From positions 620,001 through 684,000 of the forward strand of contig JAIXMF010000001.1 in the NCBI GenBank assembly GCA_025201365.1: a stretch of DNA of 64,000 bases. The letters run 5' to 3'. The stretch comes from Syncephalis plumigaleata. Its lineage: Eukaryota; Zoopagomycota; Zoopagomycetes; Zoopagales; Piptocephalidaceae. Positions 13,201 to 28,429 of the stretch are shown here, piece by piece; the first letter of the stretch is position 1, and the number at the start of each line of letters is the position of its first letter. The notes under the pieces are model-generated. The model saw only the letters and a program-made list of their open reading frames with translations. It was not told where the DNA came from and did no database searches. A program made the translations under genes and the position numbers.

Positions 13201-14870
13201 GTTTCTCTAGATTATAACAATAGAATCCGTAATGACGAATCTGCGGATCAATCTGCCCGATTAACTGCTGGGAATTAGCCAGTGCACCATTACGACAGAT
13301 GTAGTTAAAGTCGAAATGCTTTAACGTAATATTGTCATAGCCAAGTTGCGCGAGGTACTGCTCGAATGTCTCGCTTAGTGTGGCCTCTCCTGGCGTGATC
13401 TCCGATAGTAGATTAAGCACATACATGTGATTGTATCTAGCCAAATCATGATCTAAGTGTCTCTTTAGTGCTTCCTTGGTGGCAGCGAAACTTCTAGCTA
13501 TTTGCACTCGATGTGTAGTTAATTGCAGGCCCTAGATAAAAAGTATTACTCGAGTGTATTGACGCTGAATGAATTCATTTTTACCTGTTGTTCCCAGAAA
13601 GCTGTTTTCAGTATAATCGAATGGTTAAATTGATATTCATCCTAGTATACATTGTAGGACATTACCTGGTACATTGCCACGTATCTGTATATGACAGCGT
13701 AAATAGTCCTTGGTCACCACTACTAGTTCCGTCTAATCATCATCATCATTATTATTACAGAGTGAATAATCGAGTAATCACGTAGGCAATCATCTTACTT
13801 CAACGTAATTAGCAACATTCCCATCGTCATCAAGACCACGAGTCTGAAATCGTGCTCCTAAGTATTAATAGTCATTCATTCATTGATCATTATTATTATG
13901 GATTATGGATACTACCATCTCATTTGTATACATACCCGCTCGTTTACAACTGATACGCGAGATAAGTGCTAGTTTAAGCCATTCTCTATCGTGCCAACTT
14001 TCCGCTATACCCACGTAGCCTTGAATAAGATTCAACTGTGAAATGGTACATATACTTTGTTATTTATAGTCATCGCTTATGTCATGGATAATAGTTACAA
14101 ATAAACCTTGTTCGCGTAATTGATCGAATGCTTCGGAATCATTTCGTTTGCAATACTCCAGTAAACGGGATAGCATGTGTCCATTCCAAAAGAAATGATC
14201 ATCCGCTCGCTCGGTATCTAGTACGACTTCATTATACGCTCCTAAACTATAGGATTATAAGCATTATTATTTGTCATGATAATTCACAAGTACCTAGCTG
14301 CCGTATTCTTTGTCAAATCATAGGTGGGCGAATAGTAGAACGCGCCACTGCACAAGTATTTTGACAGGCCATCACACGGATGCTGCAATGGATCCGTTCT
14401 ACCATCGTTATAGCTGTAATAGTCGGCAATCGTATCATAGATACTCTTAGTGAGCGAGTAGAAACGCACTGCCGACACGCGATAGATCTTCTCGGACGAC
14501 GCCACCTGGCCCATAAGCTTGGCATGGGTCACCACACCAAGGAATAATTCTAGCACGGCGTATTACTACAAAGCTGTATCTATCGACTTGTCGTCGTCGT
14601 CGTCGTCGTCGTCGTGCTCTACTTACCGTCACCCACGTAAAGTAGACCTAGAATACCGATAACTGGTATGGCATTAAGAGGAACGAGGTAATGGGAGAGA
14701 GTCGTTCGCGTTACAGGTACCATAGTGCAACTGCAAGTGACACTCGCTTTAGCGTCACTGGCTCGTTTATGTTCAAGTACGAGCATGGTACGTGGTCGAC
14801 CACTAAGATCGTCTTGCGGCACTACCGCTAACGTACGAGGTTGTTCGCTGACGTAAATATCGAACGGCAT
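10207..14870 (-). CDS. Synaptojanin-like phosphoinositide phosphatase (Sac1 + inositol 5-phosphatase domains)
   Basis: Two phosphatase domains in one protein, as in yeast Inp52/Inp53 and animal synaptojanin. The Sac1 domain starts at the ATG at 14870 ([18 protein letters not shown]) and includes [19 protein letters not shown] and the catalytic RTNCMDCLDRT (CX5RT), whose centre is coded by a 9-nt exon. The 5-phosphatase domain follows with [46 protein letters not shown] and RIPAWTDRIL. The C-terminal tail is short and acidic with two NPF tripeptides (NPFDSE, NPFRDS), the motif bound by EH-domain endocytic proteins. It removes phosphates from PI4P/PI3P and PI(4,5)P2 at membranes during endocytosis (family knowledge). 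More than 15 short introns. No long proline-rich domain is seen. Stop at 10207-10209. Confidence 0.9.
13065..13073 (-). other. Nine-nucleotide microexon in the Sac1 active site
   Basis: On the minus strand the exon ending GATTG at 13149 is followed by a 75-nt intron, then TCTGGATCG between TTTAG and GTAAAT, then a 64-nt intron ending TTTGTAG at 13001. Only inclusion of these nine bases gives the canonical NCMDCLDRTN Sac signature; skipping it would delete three residues of the CX5R loop. Confidence 0.85.
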
Positions 14871-15372
14871 TGTGTTCAATAGAAGGTGTATACTACGAGG
14901 TAAGACTATAGAATGCAATAAAAGGTAGACTAGACTAATGGAATGCTAAACAAGTGTCTAGGAGGACCGTGTTCACTGGCAAATGACACTTTATTTGGTT
15001 GATTAGTTACCATTATTAGATATTACAGTAATTGATGTTACATTTATTTATATCATTCTATCTATCTATCTATTAATAAACTTAGTATACATTGAAGACG
15101 ACATGTATAGTGCAGTAGAAGCAACTATCACTAGTGTAATGAAATAGGACGGTATGCCAATGAAAAGTGAAGCATGCCGTCCATAATATCTATACCAGTT
15201 TGTAACGACAACTTGACCCTCTTTTCTTTCAAGTCAACAAACGTTGCTCTGTTCTGCTTCTTCGATATAACCATTTGTTGCAAATAGTCTTAGTTGTATT
15301 AGGTATTCTTATTATACTTTTGTTTTTTGTAGTATTGTAATTACATTCTTACGTTGCTTAATTATACTGAAA
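14871..15372. promoter_or_regulatory. Divergent intergenic region (5-phosphatase / F-box-like gene)
   Basis: About 500 bp between two divergent starts, with a TATC tetranucleotide run at about 15058-15070 and T-rich stretches near 15310-15330. The F-box-like gene may extend upstream here: the frame is open above its first ATG and could hold the missing N-terminal half of the F-box. Confidence 0.5.
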
Positions 15373-16834
15373 ATGATACAACTGAGCACTTGCTGTCCTT
15401 TATTGGGGAATATAACTCGTAATGAGAATACCGAATGGAAAAGCCTGTACGAGCATGACTTTCTATCGGGTGTGCATCAAAAGAAAGAGTGGGAATTCGT
15501 ATTCTGGTGTGTCCGGACTGACCCTAATACTGCAAATACAATGTCGACAATGAGTAGAAATGATATTATAAAGAGTATCGATTGGCGCGACATCTATCGA
15601 CGGCGTGTGGAGACGGAGAACAACTGGCGACATGGCTACTCGATTTCTACACCAATTGACCTGGAATGGTGCACTAAATACGGGGAAAAGCGAGATCTTG
15701 GTATTCATCATACATCGGCCACGGGCATCGTCCTAGGAATGCATCGTTATTCAACGCAAGCGGGCAAATACTTGCATAGCGTGGAGTGTTCAGCCTATTC
15801 GGATTTGGAGCATCTCACGCATAAGACCGAGGAACATCCGTCTCGTATGTCACCAAGGAGTATACCATTGGAGAACAAGAGCAATGAGCACAATCCCCTT
15901 GGTGTGCATCATATGAATGAACGCTACATTATCGCAGTGAAGGATTACATCGAACTAAATAGGAATAAGATTATAACTATCATGCCATACGGTAGTGAGG
16001 ATGAAAGCACGCAAACCAGCATCGAAGTACCTTATGGCACCTACATAAAAGCAATCGATGGACAATGGGCACTATTATATCATGAATACCCTAAAGATAA
16101 TGATTACCTGGGTATGTATGTATGTATCGCTAAACTAATTGTGTAGCACTAATGTTAAACATTTATATGAACAATGCAGAAATACTGAATATGGAGAATC
16201 TGGTTAGACAACCGGTATCTATTCAAGGTGGTTGGAAATTCGCGTGTTTCTATAAAACAGACGATAAATCGGCAATTGTATACACGACAAGGTTGAAGGA
16301 GAACGACGAGACCTGTCTTGAATGGGCTTTACATCGGTTCACAACTACGTCAAAGGTCAAGCAGATTCGCAATGGCTGGTTTCGTTTGCCAGATGCGGAG
16401 CGTAAGAATCCTAGTTATGCGTACACTCTAGATGAATCGCGAGTTGTAGTATCATTCCATAGTTGGCATATCAATACGTATTCCTATATTGTAATGCATA
16501 ATGTAACATCGTCGGGACAGGATAATACACCAAGAATAGAATTAATCTCAAGGAGAAGTTAATGCCAATTTCACTATTCAAAGCGGGACTTAGATATCCA
16601 GGCAGCAATACCATTATTTATTGCGATGAATCATTCAGTGCCGAGGAAACGATTGATCTTGAAGATGTTTCCATATATACGCATGTCATTGGAAGTATAT
16701 ACTGCTTCGGAACACACTGCCACGACGAGGGAACCATCTATTTAATGGATATCGATAAGAAAGAGAAAATACGCGAACTCGGTAAAATGACAGATCATTC
16801 CAATGGAATGTATGTATGCTTACAGGCAGAGTGA
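15373..16834 (+). CDS. F-box-like protein with a beta-propeller-like C-terminal region
   Basis: The N-terminus has the look of the second half of an F-box: LSTCCPLLGNITRNENTEWK, then SLYEHDF, then WRDIYRRRVETENNWRHG, a pattern common right after fungal F-boxes. The first helix of the F-box is not seen after the ATG at 15373 and may sit upstream in the same open frame. The rest (about 400 residues) has scattered W and G with repeated beta-strand-like segments, and the motif GMYVC(I/L) occurs twice (about 16111 and 16816), which suggests repeated propeller blades. One short intron is at about 16111-16146 (GTATGT...GTGTAG). The frame moves by one missing base near 16540. If an F-box, it would bring a substrate to an SCF ubiquitin ligase; this is inference. 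Confidence 0.55.
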
Positions 16835-17065
16835 TCAAATCTGGAGTACCTAGACGACCAATACTAGAGCTAGAAGAGTATGGTGCATTATAGCGTACAT
16901 GTATCTATCAATCTATGTTATGTGTAGCTAATAAGAATAAATAAAATTAATCTTCTTACTTGATTAATGTGCCATTATTATTGTCCTTTTCTTTTAAGCA
17001 AATCACTACGTGTCCATACCATTTGTACTGATTTGAACCAAGTCTGCTGTTCTTTCTTTCAAGCC

Positions 17066-17450
17066 ATGGCACTAGATCGTACACCCTCCTCCTTTCTAAC
17101 CGAGATTGTTGGTAAACCCGTGATTGTCCGGCTTAATTCCGGTATTGATTATCGCGGTAAGTAACGATACCTCGTATGCCACTCGTGTATTTTATTATAA
17201 TATATACATATATTCTTCATACTAGGCGTGCTTTCCTGTCTAGATGGCTATATGAACATCGCGTTGGAACAAACTGAAGAATGCGTAAACGGCAAGGTAA
17301 CGCATCGTTTTGGTGACGCCTTTATCCGTGGCAATAATGGTAGGAATCAATTATAGTAGTAGTAGATATAGACGTCATGGCTAATCAGCTGCTGTATGAA
17401 TTCTAGTTCTTTATATTAGTGTTGATAAGGAACGCTGGCCAGCTGCTTAG
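17066..17450 (+). CDS. LSM6: LSm6, U6 snRNA / mRNA-decay Sm-like protein
   Basis: Three exons (17066-17156, 17226-17339, 17407-17450) give a small Sm-fold protein. It has TPSSFLTEIVGKPVIVRLNS, then DYRGVLSCLDGYMNIALEQT (Sm1) and GDAFIRGNNVLYISV (Sm2), almost identical in pattern to LSm6 from yeast to man. LSm6 sits in the LSm1-7 ring (cytoplasmic mRNA decapping) and the LSm2-8 ring (nuclear U6 snRNA). The C-terminus, DKERWPAA, replaces the usual QKRR-type end. All junctions are in frame. Start chosen as the only ATG next to the conserved N-terminus. Confidence 0.95.
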
Positions 17451-17620
17451 AAGCGAGTGTTCTACTTCTTATTCTTATCCTTCTCGATCTTCTTTCCACT
17501 TCTAATAATAAATAGGACAACTTCATACCTTGATTATTACTATTATTTATTATTTCTTTTGTATAATCGCGTCATCTGAATTCCTCCTTTGTTTACACAC
17601 TGGCAACAATACGGATAGGA

Positions 17621-19306
17621 ATGAACAAAGTGATTTCTCAATATCACTGCCCTTCAGTGTCACTACTAGTGGTGGTAGCGGTGCTTAATCTATGGCTAGC
17701 AACGATACAAACTGGGATTATGGTACAGGCACACGTTTATTTGAAAGAAACATTTGATACGAACGATGCCTTACAACGCTGGACTACCTCGCAAGCATCA
17801 TCGGATTATGGACGAGTTCGCATTGCATCCAGTCGATTTGCCGCTACATCACAAGATAAAGGTCTACAGACCATGGATGATAATCGATTCTACGCTGTAT
17901 CCACTCGACTCATTGATGCAGAGTCATTTTATAACAAAAACAAAACATTAGTAATACAATACGGTGTTCAACATGAACAAAGTATCGATTGTGGAGGTGG
18001 TTATATTAAGGTAGTTAATACAATGAATAACAAAGTTGAATATAGTTAATTAACAAATGAACTAGTTACTACCAGAATCATTTATACCGGAAACATTCGA
18101 TGGTCATTCGGTAAGCATTATGAATGAATGAATGAATTGATAAATAACATAGCTAACCGTTTGATATATATACATCTCTGTAGCCCTATAATATTATGTT
18201 TGGTGTAAGTATTTATGCAGCAGTAATAGTAGTATTCATCTAGTATTAACATCTCATGTCATTATATCTAGCCGGATATTTGTGGTAGTAATAAGCGAGT
18301 ACATGTAATACTACGATATCAGAATACGACCATATCATTACGTCGTGTGGTAGTACCGCCATCAGATCAATTAACTCATTTATATACACTTATTATTAAA
18401 CCAGATCAGGTAAACTACTACTACATTATAAGGTGTGTAACTAGTCAATTACATATTACTAATCACTTTTATCTAGACATTCAAGGTGCTTATTGATTTG
18501 CGAGAAGAAGCAGCCGGTCATATTGTCGATGAATTTGACTCGTTTCCTCCTACTACTATTCCTGGTAAGTAATAGTTATCCATTTATAATATGATTATAT
18601 ATCACTTCTAATTCATCTTACTAGATCCTAATGCTGTTAAACCTGCTGATTGGGATGATAATCCCACTATTATTGATGAGACCGATGTTAAACCATCCAA
18701 CTATGATGATATTCCTCAGTTTATTCCATTACCTGCACAACGACCCTCTGACTGGAATGGCAAGTAGCTAGCTTATGAATAAGGATAGTACGCTTATTAT
18801 TTATACATGTACATGCACATTAGATGACGAGGATGGCGAATGGACTGCTCCCGTAGAGGAGAATCCACTTTATAAAGGACCATGGCAACCGCGTAGAATA
18901 CCCAATCCAGCTTATAAGGGCGTGTGGCATCCACCCGACATACCCAATCCTGAATATGTTATCGATCCAGATCTGGCAATATATCATACATCCTATGTAG
19001 GATTTGATATTTGGCAAGGTAGTAATAACAGTATTAGTATATATCTATACAGTACTAACAACTACTATTAATTATCTATTTAGTCAAGGCTGGCACAATA
19101 TTCAAGTATATTCTAATCACCGATGATGAAGCGTACGCTCATGACTACGCAGATAGCACATTTATTGTCAATCGACCCTTAGAGCGTGCAGCTAAAGAAC
19201 GAATTGACGAAGAGGAAGAGGAACAGCAATTAAGAAATGAAAGCAGCGAGTATGATGATGATGATGAATACGATGATGATGAAGACGATGTTAGTCATGA
19301 TGAACT

Positions 19307-19310
<4 letters not shown>
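17621..19310 (+). CDS. Calreticulin, ER lectin chaperone
   Basis: Signal peptide from the ATG at 17621, then the N-domain (VYLKETFDTNDALQRW, DKGLQTMDDNRFYAVS, the CGGGYIK motif, PYNIMFGPDICG). Next is a P-domain with three A repeats (KPADWDD, KPSNYDD, RPSDWND) and three B repeats (ENPLYKG, IPNPAYKG, IPNPEY). The C-domain is acidic and ends SHDEL, an ER retrieval signal; with no membrane helix this makes it calreticulin rather than calnexin. It binds Ca2+ and monoglucosylated N-glycans on folding glycoproteins (family knowledge). About seven introns, all in frame. The one after RPSDWN (starting at 18761) uses a GC donor, GCAAGT. The TAA stop lies inside the stop region of the opposite MCM2 gene. 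Confidence 0.95.
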
Positions 19311-23157
<3,847 letters not shown>

Positions 23158-23510
23158 TGTTTACGGATTTCAGTTATACTTGTTCCGTTCAAATAATATA
23201 TGCAGCAATATTGGAGGTATTGACTAACGTACAGGCCAGTATGGAATAATGAACAAGTCAAATTGGCAAATATTATTGACCAAAAAAAAGGAGGCGTGAT
23301 TTTGTAGCGGAGAATCATTTCGCGCGTTTGATTTCTTTTTTCTACGAATTCTCACTCGTGTCGATGTGAACTAATCGAAGACTCGGTCGAGTTCATTATT
23401 TTGGTTCACTCGTTGTGACGCTGTATGAGACATCTATCAACTTGATTTCTGTTTCTTTTCTTTACTTTACTTTACTTGTAGCTATTGTATTTGTCAAATT
23501 CACTTAGATC
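23158..23510. promoter_or_regulatory. Divergent promoter region MCM2 / YJU2
   Basis: 353 bp between two divergent start codons, with TTTAC repeats near 23460-23475. It contains CGCGCGTTTGATTT at about 23320; the core ACGCGT of the fungal MBF cell-cycle box is not present here, so S-phase control of MCM2 cannot be claimed. Confidence 0.45.
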
Positions 23511-24578
23511 ATGTCGGAACGTAAGGTATTAAACAAGGTAAGATGACGCTAATGAGTATATACGTGGTTTATTGTACTCATCAATTGTAGTATTATCCGC
23601 CGGATTTTGATCCTAGCAAAATCCCTAGACTTCGTCGTCCAAAGGAAACACAGTATAAAGTGCGTTAATGTCGCCGTTTAGTATGCGCTGCACCACTTGC
23701 GGCGACTACATTGCAAAGGGTAAAAAGTTCAATGCAAGAAAGGAAACGGTCGAGGGCGAGGATTACCTGGGTATTAAGATATTTCGGTTCTACATTCGTT
23801 GTCCTCGTTGTTCAGTCGAGATCACGTTCAAGACCGATCCCGAGAATTCCGACTACACCTGTGAACAAGGAGCACTGCGTAACTTTGAGCCATGGAGGGA
23901 GGAGAAGATACTAGGGGCAGAGGCGCAGAAAACAACAGAAGATGAAGCCAAGCTGGATCCGATGCGAGCGTTGGAACGACGTACCGAGGAGAGTAAGCGT
24001 GAAATGGAGATTCTCGATGCACTCGACGAGATACGAATACGTAATGCGCGTAATGAACGTGTTGATCAGGAGGCAGTGCTTGAACATGTATTCGGCGATG
24101 ATCCGGAGGAGATAGCACGTCGAGAGGAGGAGGAGTTGGATCGACTGGCTAAAGAAGCATTTGCACTACCGGAATCTACGGATAAACCATCGACTAGCAA
24201 TGGTAATGGCGACAAGAAGAAGACAAGCAAGAAACGACCGGCGGAAGGTATTGATGCAGTAACAACTGCTGCCCGTTCATTAGGTGTCTCACTTAGTGGC
24301 ACATTAGCTGGAATTAACACGAAACGAGTACGCCCAACGATAGTGCATCTCGTATTCAACAAGCCATTAGACCAGCTGGTACTGGTACGAATAAATCAAC
24401 TAAACATCAACTAGGTATTGTAAGGAAATCTAGTCAATCCACAACAACTGCTACTACAACAGCAACAACTACAACTGCTACAGCTAAATCTACAAATACA
24501 AATAATGGATTAACTGGTCTCCTCATGGGTGATTATGGCAGTAGTAGTGATGATAATGATGACGACAATGATTCCTAA
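23511..24578 (+). CDS. YJU2: YJU2 / CWC16 family splicing factor
   Basis: Exon 1 (23511-23537) codes MSERKVLNK, and after a 53-nt intron the protein continues [20 protein letters not shown]. Then come [20 protein letters not shown] and FYIRCPRC, the four-Cys zinc site of the CWC16 domain, and [20 protein letters not shown]. The tail is charged, with a Thr-rich tract, and ends [20 protein letters not shown]2 joins the spliceosome with the NineTeen complex and promotes the first catalytic step near the branch site. Two single-base losses are clear against this very conserved family: near 23667 (VRLMSPF expected, TTTAATG reads TTAATG) and near 24335 (a C lost in CCCC). Both are at homopolymers. 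Confidence 0.93.
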
Positions 24579-24784
24579 TTATTTCTATTATTAAGTAGTT
24601 TATAATAAATATAGTGAAGTTAATAAATCATTGGATCGTCAGCATGATTACTTAATCGAGTTGATCCATGCCCCTATTATTTGTATTTTTGTTTAAATAC
24701 AAGAAAAAATAAAGGAAAATAAAAGTATGTTAAGCTATTGTCGTTTTTGTTTTCTTCTACTCACTGTAAAGGGATTTTGTGATT

Positions 24785-25751
24785 ATGCCAAACTATAGAT
24801 TACGCGTATTGGTAGGACCTAGTCTTACACAACAAGTTCCTATTACGCCTAACGACGACGAGTGTCCAGGTGAAGTGAGAGGTGATCAGTTTGAAGGACA
24901 AGTATGGGTGCGTATTCGTAACTGCGAAGCATTCTCGGCTTCAACGGCAGCCTCGGGACCGGGACCGGAATCAGAGTCAAGCTCAGATACCACAACTCCA
25001 TTGGCACCGAAGAATGCGGACTATTTCAAGAATGCCTCCAAAATGACCTTTTCCATTGTTATTCGAGGTCGATTCCGCCAGTTACTCGCATCGGATAACC
25101 TCGTCTTTGGTAATGTTTTCGATGCGCCTATCCGTTTACCACCCGGTGCAGGCCTAGGTGTACGTATGATGCGTATGCTCGTTGATCCCGGTCTAGAGGC
25201 CGATCTCAACGCAGCAAAGCCATGGGCGTGGTCACCGGTACTTTGCACGATGAATAGTATCGCGGTACGTGAGCTTTCCCCTGAAGATGGCACGGGACTG
25301 CCTTCACTTGATAAAAGTGACTATGATGTGACACGGCCACTCCCGGAGCGTAACAGTCTACTATTCAATGATGGTATGCCGCGTAGTGCATCGGAACGAC
25401 GTACCTATTTCGCATTGTCGGCCAATCGACAAATGGTCCAGCTATCACCTGATTACGAGTATACCATGGAATTCTGTAATGGTCTAATCGATTTCAATAC
25501 GCTAGGCCTCCGCTTACCAGGTTGGGGCTCCATCTCTCTACTTTCATTCTGGGATGGTCAAGTAAGTGATTATAATGTGTACTATTATCATCAATGATAA
25601 TGATGATAGCTAACTAACTACTACTACTACTACTACTACTATTCTTATTCCTCTTTAGCCATTGACTTATGTAATGCGTACTCGTGATGGAGCCACTACA
25701 TTGCTAGTTATTACGTTTGAACTAGTTGAAATAGACGAGCATAAGAAATAA
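24785..25751 (+). CDS. DUF1769 family fungal protein
   Basis: From the ATG at 24785 the protein MPNYRLRVLVGPSL is followed by FSIVIRGRFRQLLASDNLVF, GNVFDAPIRLPPGAG, KPWAWSPVLCTMNSIAV, LSPDYEYTMEFCNGLIDFNT and, across one intron (25564 to about 25659), WDGQPLTYVMRTRDG and VITFELVE. This set is the fungal-specific DUF1769 signature. Molecular function is not established in general; fission yeast Duc1, a cell-cortex protein, is a named member as far as I recall. There is no membrane helix or signal peptide, so it is probably cytosolic or cortical. The frame is intact. A Ser/Pro/Gly-rich insert (about 24945-25005) is the only low-complexity part. Confidence 0.85.
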
Positions 25752-25972
25752 ACTATATTTTATATATATATATATTAATGACTATCACGCATGTAATATT
25801 CATTTATCGTATTTTATTGTAATTGCATTGAAACCTACTCAATATATAAGGTATGTAGTAGTGGTACTAATCAATTATTGCTTCTCCCTCCCTCTCTCTT
25901 CCTAACTTTAAACAAATAACAAACCAAATATATTGTACTAATTTTGTAATATTGTCATAATTCAAGTGTAAA

Positions 25973-28110
25973 CTAGAAAGTACGTGAAGAATCGAGTTTA
26001 GTCTCATCTACTAGACGAGAACCTGGTGTACATGATGTTGGCGCGGTATTGGCACATTTACGATGACAAATAAAACCACAATCTAATTGTATAGTGAGAT
26101 CATTAGTATGAATATCATCATTCCATGCATACTATTATATGTATAGATAATACATACCATCGCATTCCATAAACTTCTTGAATCCTGGCATCATACCAAA
26201 TCGACGATGACATACGAGACATCTCGCCATAGTTAATGATTTTACAACTGAGAATCGATGTACAGTATCGGGATTGGGATCTATATTACATTACTTAGTT
26301 GATACAATCATTCCTACATAGCTCGTATGATTTTACTTACTCTCAGCGAATGCCAGATGCGGTGTTGATACACGTATTGTATTTGAGTATCAGTCGATAA
26401 TCGAACAGGATCGCTTATCCTTACAGTGTCCATATCTAATAGGGATTGTCCATCGATCGAGTCATTTACCGTGCCAGTAGTGGCCGTATCAAGCGAGGGA
26501 CGACCACGACTCGGTCGATAAGCGGTGGTTTCGAGGTCTTCACGTTCAAACAACTGAAGAATCTTGGGTGCCATCTGCATTGGATCGACATTACTCGGTG
26601 TCGATGAGTCTTCATTGCCTATAAGCAAGTGAACGATGTTAGTATGATGTGTGATCAATCATCAATATATATGCTATAAAGTAGAATATACCTGGATCTG
26701 AAAGGGTGCCCACATGTCCTGCCGCCGGATAAGCCAGTTCTAATGCTCTTAGCGAAGCAAGGATATCGGACCATTTTGGCCGTGCTTCCTCAAGGGCATC
26801 GGTGCAGCGAATGGCCAGCTGTAGAAAGTCTTCCGGATAATCGTCTGATGCATGTAATCGAATACTATCTGGATCCATGCCGAATCCTGGCATTTTACGT
26901 GTAAATGCTCCGGAATCAGCTGTTCTTCGACAGATTAACTCGCATAACACGACACCAAAACTAAATATATCGACAGATACGCTGAACTCCATACCCTAAA
27001 TGGATTGTTATTCTATTATACATGATGATACTATTTGTATTAATATACGTACCAACATGATTTCAGGTGCCTTGTACAAGAAGGTGTCATTATTCCATTG
27101 ATTAGCATAATGCTTATCATCTATCCATTAATACTTACCATATACCATCCTAATGATTAATATATATACATGTCAATACATGTCAATATTCTTTACTGTG
27201 TATTACTAGAGTACTTACAGTGCCACAATAGCTTATTCGTTTCATTTCCTCTTCATTCTGAGCTGCTATTCTATACATATTACCATGAATACATTGTACA
27301 AGTAATGATGCATGACTTACCTCGAGAATCCAAAGTCACATACTTTAATTCGATTATTTCTGTTACTAATAGATTTTCTCCTTTGATATCACTAAAATAT
27401 TATCATTAGTATTAGAAGCATGGTAAGTAAGCGACTATGTATCCTACCGATGAATGATGTTACGAGCATGAAGGAATGCTAATGCACGCGCCACATCAAT
27501 GGCAAAACTAATCCGTTGTGACCATGGAAATAGACGTGATTCATCTTCAATCCACTAAGAAGAATATTACAATGTTAGATTAGTCATCATACTATATTTA
27601 CAGCGATGTTTACTAGTTACCGTCTTCAATTGCCACCCGAAACGTATTCAGTTATAATAAAGAATCGATCCTCATGCTTGCAAACATCCATAAACTAATT
27701 CAACCTAATTAATGCTAACTATTCGTGTGGCATCATCTCATTAATAGTAGCAATCCTATTTACCTGAACTACATTAGGATGTCGTGCCGCACTGATAGAT
27801 AGAATGGCATAGTTAATAAATGAGATATCTACGCTATTGACTAATGAAATGATATCATTGACTTACCGAAGCATATCTACTTCTCGCGTGAAATATTTCT
27901 CAAAATCAAATGCTGTATCGCGAAAGCACTCCTTGATAGCAACTTCCGTCGCCTGTTACATTATATTAGGATAAGCAAGTGAGTATATAGAGAAACTATC
28001 AGCTTACTCACCAAATATTCACCACGATGAACGGAACCAAATAGGCCAGACCCGATTTCCTCGTGGAATTCAAGGTCTGTAAACTGAATACCATCATCTG
28101 ACGCCGTCAT
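25973..28110 (-). CDS. TKL-like protein kinase with C-terminal C1 zinc finger
   Basis: Kinase domain at the N-terminus: glycine loop GSGLFGSVHRGEY, VAIKE, HPNVVQFMDVCKHEDRF, catalytic loop IIHRDIKGENLL, VCDFGFSR, WMAPEIM, and VDIFSFGVVLCELICRR. The HRDIKxEN loop with this C-lobe resembles tyrosine-kinase-like kinases (LIMK/TESK/DAP-type) of amoebae and early fungi rather than yeast AGC or CMK kinases. After a Ser/Asp-rich linker comes HRFSVVKSLTMARCLVCHRR, then ECDxCGFICHRKC and APTSC. This has the spacing of a C1 (H-C2-C2-C2-H-C) zinc-binding domain, often a lipid or membrane sensor. Start at 28110 (MTASDDGIQFTDLEF). One A is missing at about 27347, where TENNRIKVCDFG is expected. About ten introns. 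Role inferred: membrane-linked signalling. Confidence 0.8.
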
Positions 28111-28429
28111 TGTGTTTGAAGCAAGAAGAAGTAAAGAAGAGGTAGCAATGAAGAGAAAGGAGAAAGAAAACGACGACAACAACAAGTTGAATAAACGACG
28201 TGTATGTACGTATGTGTAGAATAATAGTAATAATAATAGCAAGGACTGACCGAGATAAACGTCGTGGCAATAGAAGAAGCACTTTAATATAAAGATATAA
28301 TAGCGACGACAACAACTACAACAACAAAGTAAGGGTAGCAATAATAACAATGGCAATAAAGATGATTGCTGTGTGACAGTTGTCTACTCATATTCGTGTA
28401 CGTATCAGGTGGACATTATCATACATCGT
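28111..28429. other. Spacer between TEN1-like gene and kinase gene
   Basis: About 320 bp in a tandem minus-strand arrangement, rich in ACAACAACA and GAAGAAG tracts (5' untranslated region of the kinase). An open frame through it is low-complexity and is not considered coding. Confidence 0.5.

Noticed and set aside
14313-14632. Arg-rich minus-strand ORFs near the Sac1 domain start
   Set aside because: They overlap the true Sac1 exons in other frames; the Arg run comes from a CGT/GTC repeat lying in an intron.
23158-23510. MBF-type cell-cycle box controlling MCM2
   Set aside because: CGCGCG is present near 23320 but the ACGCGT core is not, so a claim would not be supported.
24779-24784. GTG start upstream of the DUF1769 ATG
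   Set aside because: It adds only two codons; the ATG at 24785 directly precedes the conserved NYRLRVLVGPSL and nuclear genes start at ATG.
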